Assembly (NCBI GenBank): GCA_036245805.1
Contig: BTRK01000006.1
Location: forward strand, 17,702,365-17,766,364
DNA length: 64,000 bases
DNA from: Pristionchus mayeri
Lineage: Eukaryota; Nematoda; Chromadorea; Rhabditida; Neodiplogasteridae
Reading direction: 5' to 3'
Shown: in pieces, positions 11,608 through 23,700 of the stretch
Numbering within the stretch: the stretch's first letter is position 1
How the letters are laid out: every line of letters begins with the position of its first letter
Program-made: the position numbers and the translations under genes
The notes under the pieces: generated by a model
Databases searched by the model: none
The model's input: only the letters and a program-made list of their open reading frames with translations
What the model was told of the DNA's origin: nothing

Positions 11608-14600
11608 TCAAACACTCATCGCCTGTATGAGTGGCAGATTATACTGGTCTGTGGCTACTCTGAAGACAGCCGATCTTGTGAGCCCATTCCTCTCAAAATC
11701 GAGCAGAAATCGCTCTATTCGGCGGGTTAACTGAAACGTACTTATTTAACATTTCCTCAATCAATACTTTTTGTAGCGATTGCATATGGAAAATGACACA
11801 ACACGATTTATAGTTTTGTTCATTATGTTGCTACCTGAGGCATTTCGAATCTGCTCGCGAGTCTGAGCAGCATTTTGTAGTTACGAGCAGTGATTGGTCT
11901 GTCACAGGGGAGAATCACCATTAGCAACTCCTCGAAGTCATCCGCACTAATGTTCTGGTCCTGAAAAAGAAAATCTCTCTAAAAAATTGAATCTAATCCG
12001 TGCGATTTTTAGTACGATTTGGCCGGGTGGCCGGGTGGCGCATTGGTTGTGTGCCAGTCTTGCGATCGAAGGAGCACGCCTTGTCGTGATAGCCGAATTC
12101 TAATTTTTTTATTTGCATACAAACCTTGACCGGATATCTCCCCTCCTTCTTCTCCTTCATGTCCGCGTTGAAATACGCTCGGAAGTAGTCGGACCACTGG
12201 GCAAGATAGGGCGCGTTCACTCGGAATTCCTGGATGAAACGCATTTTTCTTACATTTCACGCCAAGTCGCTGAATCCTGAGCAAATTGAAAAGATGACAA
12301 TCGATTTATTTTCAAATTTCTCATCGATTTTCGATAGTCCCTGAATGGAGGACCTCAGAGCATGAGATGTTACCTTTTCCTGCACGATCACCAACACTGT
12401 GTGATCATCGCTGTCAATCGATACGTTTATAGACTGCACTCCGATGGTCAATCGATAGTCAACTTCGTGCGTTCCGTTTGTGTAGACCTGAAGTTATACT
12501 TTTACCATCTGACCTGAAGTACAACAAGAACTGTACTAAATTTCGGAATTCGGTAATTTTACCGACTTCCTAAATTTAGTGTATTAGGTTGGTCAGAAAG
12601 TTTTTGCCGATTTCGGACCCTAATATTCAGCTCGCATATTTTGCTTGTCTAAAATCGCCTCCTGTTACCCCTCGAGTATTGCATAGGGACATGTTCAACG
12701 TTTACAACCTTAGGGTTATAGAGGGGCAAAGCTGTCCAATATAGGATAAATCGAGCTAAGCGTAAGAATGAAATTTTCAGAAAAATTAAGATTTTCTTTA
12801 AAATAGCGGCACTTCATGGTTGAATTTTTGATAGGAAGCTCACTAATTTTATTAAGAAGCCCGGGGCGTGCTCTCCCTAGTAGCAAAAATAGAGAGCTGC
12901 TGAATTCGTTATTTCCTTCGTACAGGCGGATATATCCGGACTCAATAAAAAAATCAAAATTTAAGTGACCAAATTTCCTGTTTCGGGGATTCACGAGGCT
13001 GACACCTACCTAAGGGCGCTATAATCAATACCTGCTGGACTTTCGATTATATCGATATCTTAGAACCCAATCGGCTTTCTTACCTTTGTCGAAAAACTAT
13101 TTTTCGATAGAAATTACGAAAAAAAACTGATATTGAGGGATTTCAGGCACATCCTACTCTAGAAAAAGTAGCGATCTCCAAAATCTTTCCAATTAGTGAG
13201 TGATAGGGAAAGAGTTGTTCATTAATTTGCGTATGAAATTACTGCTCTTAAAACCACGGGGCTATCACAAAAATGCCAAAAGTGTGAATTTCGACATTCA
13301 AAATTGGGTACCTAAATGCTGAAGAACCATGCTCCTGAATTAAGAGCCGCATCCTCCCTCTAAGAGAATTTTCGCACATACTGGCAAGATAGTTTACATT
13401 GGTGGATAATTGAAATCGCGAGACGCATTGGTATAGATACAATGACCCATAATATGATCCGGACCCCATCATGTATACCCAAACTCGGATTACTCACTCA
13501 TCTCTAACAGGCATCTCGTGGCTGATCAGTCTCAACAGTACCAGTGCGTTGTACCTCCATCGTACTTTACATATGTGGTTTAGATTTAACCCTATCTCTA
13601 TTCTCAATGGAATGCTGAGCATTTAAATATACATGGTTTTGGCCAGCCCCATTCAGTTTGCGACATTACTGTATTTGTTTTATTGGTTGGGCAGATCTAT
13701 GATAACATGCGCTAAGGAGAGTATAGATGTCCCTATCTATTACTAAAAGACTCAAGCCGATTGCACAAAAACGAACGATCGGAGTGGCGAGATTTCTTGA
13801 TGGTCAAAATCGGCAAAAACTTTATGACCAACCTAATAGTTCTTGTTGCATAACAGATGGAGTTGGTAGATTCAAAACGCCATTACACGATAACCAATAT
13901 ATCCTCAGGAAGTAGATTGCTTACCGAGTACATGTGCTTTCGGCGCTTCCCGATTTCTTCGCGGTTCTTTCTATAGAGCACTATGTACTCTCTCTGATTT
14001 CGGATAAAGTTTTCGTCTCCCTGCGTAAAATGCAAACATTTGGCTACAATATTTTGCGCACTGCGGCCAATAATTAGGAAGCCATTGCTAAGCAATTCGT
14101 ACGACTTGTTACTACGATTTACGATTTGTAAGCATAAAAAACCTTTTAAAACATATCCAGCATGACTTATCAATGTTTGTCCGATGCAGTGACGGTTGCC
14201 TGAACGAGCATCTGCTCTGCATCACTTACGTTTTTGACGCAAACAGTGCTTAATCATAGATAATATCATTTAAAAAAATAGAAAATGACATTTGCTTACA
14301 TGCAGAATCCATCCCATCCACCGCTTCCATCTTTGCACGGGATTGAAGCCACATTCAGACAACATTCAACGCCATTCACCTACATTGGTAATATCTGAAT
14401 TATGCAAATACTATACGCTAGTACAAACATTTACGATTTCTGATCGCATCTCTCTGGCTCCGCCATTTCTGAACACCAGTTTTATTTCGCTTGAGTACAA
14501 AATAGGAAGCTCTCGTTGAGGGTGGCTGGCCGCTTCGCTCTGAAAGTAATTAATTTACAAGGATGTTTTCCCTGTACTCCTGATGAAAAGATTCAAATAA

Positions 14601-14711
14601 CTTCTTAAACAAATAATTGAAAACAATAGTTGAACTGACGATTTCCATCAGGCTCAGCCGATCCCACAATTTCTTATTTTCCCGTTCGAGTTCCGCCAAT
14701 GTAGCCTCCAT
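11608..14711 (-). CDS. BTB/POZ-domain protein, BATH-like
   Basis: Minus-strand exons: 14640-14711 (start), 14435-14539, about 14300-14379 (phase unresolved), 13925-14020, 12374-12487, 12125-12229, 11835-11960 and 11608-11730 (TGA). The N-terminus (24 residues) is a short charged helix. The next exons resemble a diverged MATH-type region. The last four exons form a clear BTB fold: Val-Leu-Val-Ile-Val-Gln-Glu-Lys, Tyr-Phe-Arg-Ala-Tyr-Phe-Asn, Asp-Phe-Glu-Glu-Leu-Leu and Leu-Leu-Arg-Leu-Ala-Ser-Arg-Phe. Only a short helical tail follows. Worm proteins of this type usually act as cullin-3 substrate adaptors (established for some members; inference here). The third exon is open in two frames, and the one that looks best does not match the phase of the next exon, so one small exon may be missing. 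A mariner-type element sits in the intron at 12488-13924. Confidence 0.82.
12584..13836. mobile_element. Non-autonomous mariner-type element
   Basis: Inverted ends begin TTAGGTTGGTCAGAAAGTTT on the left and are matched with small differences on the right, flanked by TA on both sides (12582-12583, 13837-13838), as expected for mariner insertion. The 1253 bp length is right for mariner, but no transposase ORF is left. It lies wholly in an intron of the BTB gene. Confidence 0.85.
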
Positions 14712-15346
14712 TTTCCTTTAAAATATTATTTAGCTAATCGAATAATAAAACGTTAGTAATGAATTATGAATACAGGACGAAAAATGGCAAAATATATCGT
14801 GCATTTCACAATTCGAACCAAAGGATGAGAGAGAGAGAGAGAGGAAAAGTGAGAAAACATGAATCACTACATGGGCGCCTCTCGAAAGGAAAACTCTAGG
14901 TCTGGTCGACAATATTTGACATGAGTAAGAAGTGTTTTCGTGGCATGACAATCTTTGCTTATCAGAAGGGTGCGACGTCACTAAGTAATGTTTGAGTGGA
15001 TTCAGTCCTTATTATGCTTCCTTTTCAGAGTCACTGAAGTACCAAGATGAGTGGGTGATGTATTCAGGAAATCAATAACAGTTTGCTCTTATCAGACGAT
15101 TGCATCTTGCAAAGTATGAATCATTGCATGAATTCTCGCTGATAGAGGTGGAGAGGAGAAACGGAAACAGCTTTGCGCAAACATTGCGAAATCACATCTA
15201 GTGGGAATAAATTTTACATTATCACTTCACGGTCCCTTGCATGTCGACATTTGCAAAATCTGACCGCCTAACTCCGCCCACTTGACGATTGAGAGATTCG
15301 CTGATTGAGAGATCGGTGGGGCGAGGAAAAGAGTCATCATTGTTAA
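14712..15346. other. Upstream flank of the BTB gene, no gene seen
   Basis: AT-rich DNA with a GA microsatellite near 14826-14842. It probably includes the promoter of the minus-strand BTB gene. No conserved element is recognisable. Confidence 0.45.
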
Positions 15347-15711
15347 AGAAGGAATGTCAGCAAAGTTAAATTTTTGACGCTGTCATAACCATGACCTAGA
15401 CAATCATACAACGATCATAGCGCGAGCTAAGAGGATAGGCAAAGGTCAATAGCATAGCTCAGTGGTAAAGCAGTCGCCGCGTAATCGGAAGGTTGCGGGT
15501 TTGAATCCCACAAGTTTTTGAAAAATCTTCTAGGTATTTGAATTCCCGCACGTTCCTTCCCTTCAAGCCCTCCTTGGCATTCTGCGAACTAATGATAACT
15601 CGGTTCAAAATAGAGATACGCATTTGAAATTTTCAGAATCTCTTATGGTTGTACAAAGGTCGGTCATGGTTATAATAACGTCAAAATTTCAACTTTGCTG
15701 ACAGTCCTTCT
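15347..15711. mobile_element. TTAA-flanked TIR element carrying a tRNA-like sequence
   Basis: About 50 nt terminal inverted repeats, starting AGAAGGAATGTCAGCAAAG on the left and ending CTTTGCTGACAGTCCTTCT on the right, are flanked by TTAA at 15343-15346 and 15712-15715. A TTAA duplication is the signature of piggyBac-type insertion (family knowledge). No ORF. The interior contains a tRNA-like segment at about 15446-15516. Confidence 0.75.
15446..15516 (+). pseudogene. tRNA-like relic with A and B boxes
   Basis: TAGCTCAGTGG (15455-15465) matches a pol III A box and GGTTTGAATCC (15498-15508) matches a B box at normal tRNA spacing. A D-arm and a T-arm can be drawn. The seven bases on each side that should form the acceptor stem do not pair and the anticodon stem is poor, so it is not a working tRNA gene. 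It sits inside a TIR element. Confidence 0.6.
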
Positions 15712-16195
15712 TTAAGTAATTCCTTATCTCTGGTTTGAAGACGAACGATCGGATTTAATAATGCAAATGCGTCAAAACAACTGTTCAAACCGACTTGTGG
15801 CCCGCACCAACCAGGTATTTGGAACAATGATGGTTCTTATGAATGCCTGCGCATCCGTTGTGATATCCTAAGTGATTCCATTCTCACCCGAAAGACCGAG
15901 AAATTCGCAGTGTTGAGGGGCATAATCATTTAGAGGAATTTTTCGAGGGAGAGGGAGAGGGCGGAAAGAATGGAGAAGAGAATGCTAACGATGTGGAGAG
16001 GACGAGATGAGAAAGAGGAGAGAAGGGCAACCCTGTGAGGAGTACTCCATGTAGAAACGATACAATCCATCGTAGACTACCGTGTGCTACTCGTTCAATT
16101 TCACTAAAGATTCTACATCTTCACTATGCTTTAGTTAAACAAGAACTGGAAAAAAAGAAAGCTAAAGATTGCTAAAGAAATGGAGTCATGAACAT
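15712..16195. other. No supported feature
   Basis: Mixed AT-rich and purine-rich DNA (GA-rich run at 15945-16025). No coding exon or repeat pair seen. Confidence 0.4.
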
Positions 16196-16312
16196 ACCCC
16201 TGGATTCATTACTACCGTAATCCGACAAAGTTTCTCCTTTCATCTTTGTCGGATTACGGTAGTAATGAATGCCCTGGATTCATTACTACCGTAATCCGAC
16301 AAAGCTTCTCCC
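16196..16312. repeat. Triple copy of a 45 bp unit, one inverted
   Basis: A unit containing ATTCATTACTACCGTAATCC and ending in CGACAAAG occurs at about 16204, inverted at about 16242-16268, then direct again at about 16275, giving a compact cruciform-capable array. Confidence 0.7.
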
Positions 16313-16407
16313 TTTCATTTTTAATCGCCTACATTCAAGATCTTCATACGAAACATGGGCTGTATTATTTGTCTGGGGCTACCGCATCTCCACTTCTCTT
16401 CACTCAC

Positions 16408-16529
16408 TGTACAACCAACATCAGTGCTGCTGTTTGCGCATTGGCCCTCATGTGAATGGCGGAGCCTCCGAGGTAAATCTGCTCTGCAAGCGTGGCCGGC
16501 TTATTGATCGCACTCCAGTACGATGGGGC
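16408..16529 (-). pseudogene. Orphan coding exon of unknown gene
   Basis: A 122 nt block has a good acceptor (TTGCAG before 16529) and a strong donor (GTGAGT below 16408). It is open for 40 codons, with coding-like base composition and a small-residue-rich sequence (contains Ile-Tyr-Leu-Gly-Gly-Ser-Ala-Ile-His-Met-Arg). No partner exon is visible on either side, and the PA200 gene has its own stop at 17876. It is either a leftover exon of a lost gene or a fragment carried by an element. I do not recognise the family. Confidence 0.5.
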
Positions 16530-16733
16530 CTGCAATGTCGGAATACTATATTAACGAAGAGTGGTTAGCACTGGTCTTTTGATCTATTTACTCGAGATAT
16601 CTTAAATATGCAATTCAATGTACGCACTTTTCCAATAATTGGAGTTTTAGGGGCAACAATTCTCACCCAATAGCTTGAGAATATTGAAGGCCGTCCATAC
16701 CTTCAGATATGTCTCAACGGTTGGAATCTACCT

Positions 16734-16858
16734 TAAAGTTACCGGGCGAGGAAGAAATTGACCCCCTATTTTTTGTCTTCCACCGAATATCCGATGGCTG
16801 AATTAGTTGAGAATGAATATACAAAAATGCTAGAAATCAGTTCATCAGAGCAGACATG
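16734..16858 (-). mobile_element. Truncated copy of the AGTTACC TTAA MITE
   Basis: Starts TTAAAGTTACCGGGCGAGG and continues as the reverse complement of the right half of the MITEs at 32095-32308 and 46446-46677. It breaks off near 16858. Confidence 0.65.
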
Positions 16859-17137
16859 ATGAATCATTAGTATTAATTGAAACTTGTGTATTTACTCCTT
16901 GAAGGAACGGCGAATTTAAGTCGATGAGACCATCAATAATAGCAAGAAGTTTGCTTTTTCATGGTTTTCGCTGTGGGACTAACACTTTCCAAAAATAACC
17001 GTTCTCTGCAGGTAACCTCCCCCTTGTCCCTTTGGAATATGTATTGCTCTCCATGCAATGATAATGGTGAAATCCGTACGTAAATGGCATAAAGCAATGG
17101 TAGCTCACAAAAAGAAACGTCAACTACCGGTAAAGAG

Positions 17138-17335
17138 TAGGGTGGCTGAAATGGATCAACGGGTCGCCTCGGCAGATCAGACGGATGAGACGGTTAACCG
17201 TCCCCTCTGCCAGTCCTACTCTCTCTATTCACTGTGGAGAGAGAGACTCTCTCGCCTCTCTCTCCCTCCCCTCACGGATGACCCGTATGAGAGAGTAAAC
17301 AAGACGGTTAACCGTGATCCATTTCAGCCACCCTA
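17138..17335. mobile_element. Short MITE with 9 bp target duplication
   Basis: Ends AGGGTGGCTGAAATGGATCA and its complement enclose about 195 bp with no ORF. The flanks both read GTAAAGAGT, a 9 bp duplication. Nine-base duplications are typical of Mutator-type elements (8 bp for hAT), so a Mutator-like MITE is the best guess. Confidence 0.75.
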
Positions 17336-17875
17336 GTAAAGAGTAGAAATTGGCGAGCTGGTTCTCATGTGAATAGTAGAAATCGCAATAAGTTACAATG
17401 TAACTCATCCATCCACGCCACAGTTCAAACCACTCCATGCGTTCAACAATAGGAAACATAATTAACAATTTTATCTGGCGACCAATCCATAATCATGCAA
17501 GCATACAAAAATATCACAAAGCATGCAAAATTATCACAAAACCGAATAAAAATTAGATTGATAACGATGACAGAGAAAGAGATCAACTAAGATGAACTTG
17601 GAGAACTTTAGACTATTGTAGTCAGTTGCGATACTTAGAACAATATTCCTTTTTCCTAGTAATATTCCTAGTAGGGAAAGATGCATAACGATACGTAACA
17701 CACAATGATAGAGAAAGAGCTAGATCCAAACAATTCAATATCGCAATAAATGAGCCGCAAATCGTTAAAGTGAGACGATAAATGAGGGGACACCGTGTGA
17801 TATCAGTCGATCGATAATGTCGGGATGCTCCACGGCAGATCAAGCTACAGTACTATAAGGGGCGGGGCTTATCGA

Positions 17876-20758
17876 TTAGACGAAGTAGTTGGGCGCGACA
17901 ACGGAGTCAATCAGCAGCTGCTGCTGATCCTCAGTGAACGCCTAAAACGGAGATGAAGTGATCTTTGATATCTAGATTTTGATCTTTTTTCTCCAGAGCC
18001 TCTTACAAGCTTCACCAATGTATAGTGAATCTCCACAGTCTAATATAACTATCGAAATCATGAAAGGGAGCAGCTTCTAGTTTGGGTACTAGACCATTCG
18101 CGTTTTGCCTCTATGTGGTAGTCCAAGCTAATGGATCTTCCTATCATATCCAAAAATCAATCGGTAATGACTAACCTCTTTGTGTTCGTGCCACAATTCC
18201 AGATGAGATCGCTTGAACTTGGCCAGTGCCTTCTTGATTGTCTCCTGCAAAGGGAGAAACGCCATTATTTTTTGTCATCACTAACGTATCTCCTTTGCTA
18301 TACTACATTCGTCTACACCAACAATAATTTTTTTTTGCGAAAAAAAGGCCGAAATCGACTGCCTATCACGTATCTCCCTTGCTAAACCACATTCGCGAAT
18401 AACAACATCACATGGACTCAATCAAACCGTTTTCGAACTACCATCTTCATTCCTTTACTCCAAATCTAACATAGCAAATAACAAATAGTCTGAATATCCC
18501 TACATAACCATAATCTATCCGACTTCTATTCTCCGGTCCTTTCATCTCCATTTTCTCATTTCAGGCCCTTTAGCCATATGTTTTGCCCTTTAACCATATG
18601 TTTTCCATTTCCCGGCTCTCACATTGATCAGCGATTCCTTGTCTCGTCCCTTTCTGCAGAGGAATTCGAGAATCTTGGGCACGAAGTGAGGCACCGAGTA
18701 GGGGAAGGCCTGAGGAAGACTCATTAAAGTGACAGCCGCATGGTTCGCCAAATATTCTGTCATAACAGTCACTTAATGAGCATTTGTTTAAATACATCCA
18801 TTCCAATTTTATTAAAGGCAAAATAAATCCCGTTTTCATAATTTAGATTGATCTTTGATCTCTTCCCGTTCCCACCTGCACAATCGAGCAGAGTCCGAGT
18901 ACTCCCGAGTGACGGAGAGGCAGCGAATTTGAAGCACACGATTCGATGAAGTGATCCTGGAAAAAATAAATTTAACACCGACACCTTCTCGCTCCGATAT
19001 AAGTTCAAATTCAAATTCTAATGATGCAGGGAAAACAATAATATTGCGATTAACGTCGGAAATAATCACATCAGCTTGGTCGTTGGCTGATATCGAACAG
19101 TAACTATCGATGAACGCAATGTTCGAAGAATTGATAACTTACATTTCTACATTTCCTCAAAATCCTATATTTCGGATCTGATTTCGGTTTATTAGAGTAA
19201 ATAATTTCAACGGGTTTCCTTACGTACTGTTCCTCTTCCCCATTTATCCCCCTCTCATTCTGGTACGACATTCAGTAGAAATGCCCCGTTGATGCGATAT
19301 AACTAATCGAACTCACGATGAATGTAACGGTAACTGGTAGATATCCATATTTTATGAAGTTGTAGGCGGCGAAGGCAGCCGAATCGCGCACCTGCACAGA
19401 AGAGAGGGTTAATTATATCATCGTGTGACTTCGAAATATCAACGAAAAGCCTGAATTCGTGATCAGATAGTTTGAAGCACTGGAGTCACAAGCGTGTGGG
19501 TATGGCGTTTGACGTTAAGCGTTTGGGATAGCATTTGGTGGAATTATACGGAAGGTTATCTTCAAGAATTGTCTCCGTTGAACTCCGTTCATACTTTCTT
19601 TTGAAGTAGGCACGAGAAATAACAAGATATTGTTTACAACGTTCAAACTATTTCTGGCCCACTGCATACTCAGTTGTACGTTTAGCCAAAGCAATACCAT
19701 ATCGTGCCATCTCCTTTCTTCCTACTACCCTATCCCTAGCATATAATACCCTTACCAACCTCCCCCCCTCACCAACCATGCCTCCAGTCTCTCATGTGTC
19801 ATTTACCGTACCATTTTCCCACCGTATGCCTCCCCCCCTTTTCCCACCGTATGCCTCCTCCTACCATACCTCCACCGTCTCGTGTGCCATCTCTCTGATG
19901 ATGATCTCTCTGACTTTCTCTCGATGCTCGTCGAAGCCGCCGTAGTAATTGCACGAAACTCGTTGATGAGAATCACTCGAACCTTCGACGAGTAGCGAGC
20001 AGAGAGGAACTGCAATGGGGATATAATTTTCTGTATTAGTACTGAATGAACTGCAATGACTTTGGTGATCATGGGCTCATCCACATTTCATCTTATAACA
20101 TACTATCTGACAGAATCGAAACAGATTTGGTATAGGTCGAAAATTGATATATGTAGAGGGTAAATCGATGGTTCCTCGCTATTCGTTTGACATATCTTGA
20201 AAAATAGAAAAAAAAGAAAATCTATCTGATTTGGAGATACAAGTAATCATAGATCGAGGACAACTCTTTGGATATTCGCTAATCCTTCTTCCCCACACTC
20301 GTCAGTGATCTACCGCCATTCACCTCCTCGAACAGTTCGACAATCTCCAGAGCGTTATCCCTGACGACTAAGATCGACGAGAAGAACCTGAATAGTGTAC
20401 ATACTCGAGCAATCATTGCGCAGCTCGTCGTTTCTGAATAAGGGGAAAATAAAAAAGGTATGAGTATGGTAGTAAATAAACCAAGCGTTGTCACCATCAA
20501 GACCAGTCTGTCGCTTTTTACTTTAGACATCTTCGAAAATCGGAGGTAGTAGGTCAGATGGTTCATAGACGCCACATCGCCTCCCTACCGTACCCTTACC
20601 GTAACAATGGTCAAGACCTACCGTACCCAGTTTTGAGGTTGAAGTGTGCTATCAGAGGCATGTATTTGAGCATCCGCAGACACCACGTTTTTTCCAGTGT
20701 CCTTTGACCGCACGCCTTCAGAAAGTGAAAAACCGCCTCGAGTGCCATCCGGCTTTGC
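17876..20758 (-). CDS. psme-4: PSME4 C-terminal exon block (8 exons, BLM10 C-terminal domain)
   Basis: This is the compact 3' part of the gene. Exons 20627-20758, 20314-20387, 19870-20009, 19317-19391, 18876-18956, 18623-18709, 18176-18244 and 17876-17941 form one open frame of 240 codons plus stop. The start of the block matches the helical repeats near human residue 1650. The end is the conserved C-terminal domain (DUF3437 type), with [11 protein letters not shown] then Trp-His-Glu-His-Lys. There is an insertion of roughly 60 residues around exons 20314-20387 and 19870-20009 relative to the human protein. The Lys-rich loop before Arg-His-Ser-Gly-Val is missing. The C-terminal peptide that docks into the 20S alpha pocket ends Tyr-Phe-Val. 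Confidence 0.9.
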
Positions 20759-23700
20759 CTGAACAAGTTTTATTTAAAATATCAGCAATACATATTTTTC
20801 CCAGCTAAAAATTACTATTCAAAAGATCGGAAATTTAAAATTTCCCCAGCCCGCTGCGCTGTGAATCATTATTATGATATCCATCTAACGATACTGTATC
20901 AGCAATCGCTCAGCTTGCTATATTAATAAACATGATTGAATGCTTGTCCGTTGTCGTCGATTTGCAAATTTCCGATTCGTTATTCTGATATATAGTCTAC
21001 TCTCCCACGCTGATCGATCTTTGGTCATCCGGCTAAGCCAACAAAATTTTTAAAAAAATGTTTAAATAATATTAGGATGTCCCGAAAGTTCGTGCACTAC
21101 TTTTTGAGAACATGTTTTTCAAATGTTATCAAACTTGTAAGGGGGTAGTAATCGGCGCTGGATAGGGCATCCACTGTTCTTCCGTTTACATACTTCAGGG
21201 CTTGAAATCCTTGCGTTTTCGCAAAAATAATATAATTAATCCTGATCTATATAGAAACACCCCATTTCCAGTTCTCTCATCTGAAGAGATATAAACCAGA
21301 TTATCCGCTCTTGTGAGTTAGTAGTTCATTCTAAGCAGGTTTCCCAACATCCCGCTGCCCCATATTGCATTGCAGAATTTTAACACGGATATCCTGTAAG
21401 ATTGCAGGAACCGTTGCGACAATTAAAAATTTTTTTCTCGTATTTCGCTGAAACTAGTCGGACTAGGCATTGTGAGGACGAGGGTAACGTATTTCCGCTT
21501 CATTTTGCGAAATTTGCATGTTAAGCGGAGTTGTGACCTACAACTTTGAAGGGCTGTAACTCAAAAAGTCCTTGAGCTAGATCAAAGAATTTTTTTTCTA
21601 AAATACGCGTAATGAACTCTTCTACAATCTGGTAAACTTTATTTGCATGCATAGGGGCCATCTTCATCTTCGTAGGTCAAAATAACTGATTTTTTTCTTC
21701 GGTTCTCGAAATTTTTCAATTAACTATACGAATTTTATTGCAGATTCGGATTCCCCATGGTCGATTTAGTATATCGTGATAGTTCATTGGTCATAACACT
21801 GTCCTCCTCATACCGCTACTCAGTAGGCAGAACGTGGACTTCTCCATTTTTTAAACGAAACACGTTTCATTGAATATCTCGACCTAAATTCATGCAAATT
21901 AGACAAGTGAGACCATCATTAGATAGCTTTCGAAGAGATCTACCAAAGTTACTTAGAGGTCCAAATCTTCAAAGTGACCCGTTTCAGAGTTATCGCTTGA
22001 ATACGACAGTTATGGAAAACTATCAATGTTAGACTGTTCCACTCACAGTTTGTCACATCATTCTGCTTTTCAAGAGTTTTTTTCGCGATAACTCTGAAAC
22101 GGGTCACTTTGAAGATTTGGACCTCTAAGTAACTTTGGTAGATCTCTTCGAAAGCTATCTAATGATGGTCTCACTTGTCTAATTTGCATGAATTTAGGTC
22201 GAGATATTCAATGAAACGTGTTTCGTTTAAAAAATGGAGAAGTCCACGTTCTGCCTACTGAGTAGCGGTATGAGGAGGACAGTGTTATGACCAATGAACT
22301 ATCACGATATACTAAATCGACCATGGGGAATCCGAATCTGCAATAAAATTCGTATAGTTAATTGAAAAATTTCGAGAACCGAAGAAAAAAATCAGTTATT
22401 TTGACCTACGAAGATGAAGATGGCCCCTATGCATGCAAATAAAGTTTACCAGATTGTAGAAGAGTTCATTACGCGTATTTTAGAAAAAAAATTCTTTGAT
22501 CTAGCTCAAGGACTTTTTGAGTTACAGCCCTTCAAAGTTGTAGGTCACAACTCCGCTTAACATGCAAATTTCGCAAAATGAAGCGGAAATACGTTACCCT
22601 CGTCCTCACAATGCCTAGTCCGACTAGTTTCAGCGAAATACGAGAACAAAAATTTTTAATTGTCGCAAAAGGGTCTCTTTTTCCTACGTTTTTACAGGAG
22701 ATCCGTGTTAACGAAACTCGTGATTTTCCACACAAAATTTTAAAAAGTTGAGAATTTCATTCCAAACATGGATCTAAACGATTGATAATAAACTAGGTCA
22801 AAATGCCCAAACATGAAAATAGTCAGAAACTTTTGCACCAACCTAATACATGCATTAATCTATTAGAAAAAATATTAAGCCGAGCCAATTGTGCCTGGGA
22901 ATTTGCCCAAAAACGGCGAAAATCATCGAAAAGTCGATCATTTCAAATATTCATAATTGTTATTCATCACGATACAAAGTCCATTTGTCTCCTTTTTACT
23001 GTTTTATTATAATTACCTATATAAACTATCAAATTCAGTTGAAAAAAACCGAAGATATCAAATTTTTAAAAAAATCATATTTTTCACATCACAATTTCTC
23101 AAATTTGAACGATGTAAACTCAACATTTAGATATCACTTGACTCCTCAACTGCAAAAATTTTGTAGCATGCCTCGACGTGAATAAAAATTGGTGGACTGG
23201 GTCCCCTCCAATGTATCGGGGCTCTAGTTTTTTGACACCCGAAAATGGCTCAGAAGACCGTCTCGGTAATATTTAAATTTATTTTTAAAGTTAATTTTGA
23301 GAATTCTGATCGGATATGATTGTAAATATTTTTTCGTAATCTGTTGCATAAACTGTACATAAAATATTCACTTATTTCATTTTCTAAATTTCTGAAATTT
23401 TCGAGATTTTAAAATGTTTAATTTTTGAAAAATTGTTCAAATGGTTACTTTTTCATATGTATTTGATTTATCATATTAGGAAAACATTATTTACAACCAT
23501 ATCCTATCAGAATTCTCAAAATTAACTTCAAAAATGAATTTAAATATTACCGACACGGTCTTCTGAGCCATTTTCGGGTATCAAAAAACAAGAGCCCCGA
23601 TACATTGGAGGGGACCTAGTCCACCAATTTTTATTCACGTCGAGGCATGCTACAAAATGGTTACAGTTGAGGAGTCAAGTGATCTCTAATTGTTGAGCTT

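Noticed and set aside
15446..15516. Functional tRNA gene
   Set aside because: A and B boxes are good, but the acceptor stem does not pair and the anticodon stem is poor.
16196..16312. CRISPR-like repeat array
   Set aside because: Only three copies, one inverted, no regular spacers, and the host is a eukaryote; it is a short palindromic repeat.
21073..22848. A single mariner element spanning the first long palindrome
   Set aside because: The two mariner-like ends differ in sequence (TTAGGATGTCCCG versus TTAGGTTGGTGCA), so they belong to different insertions.
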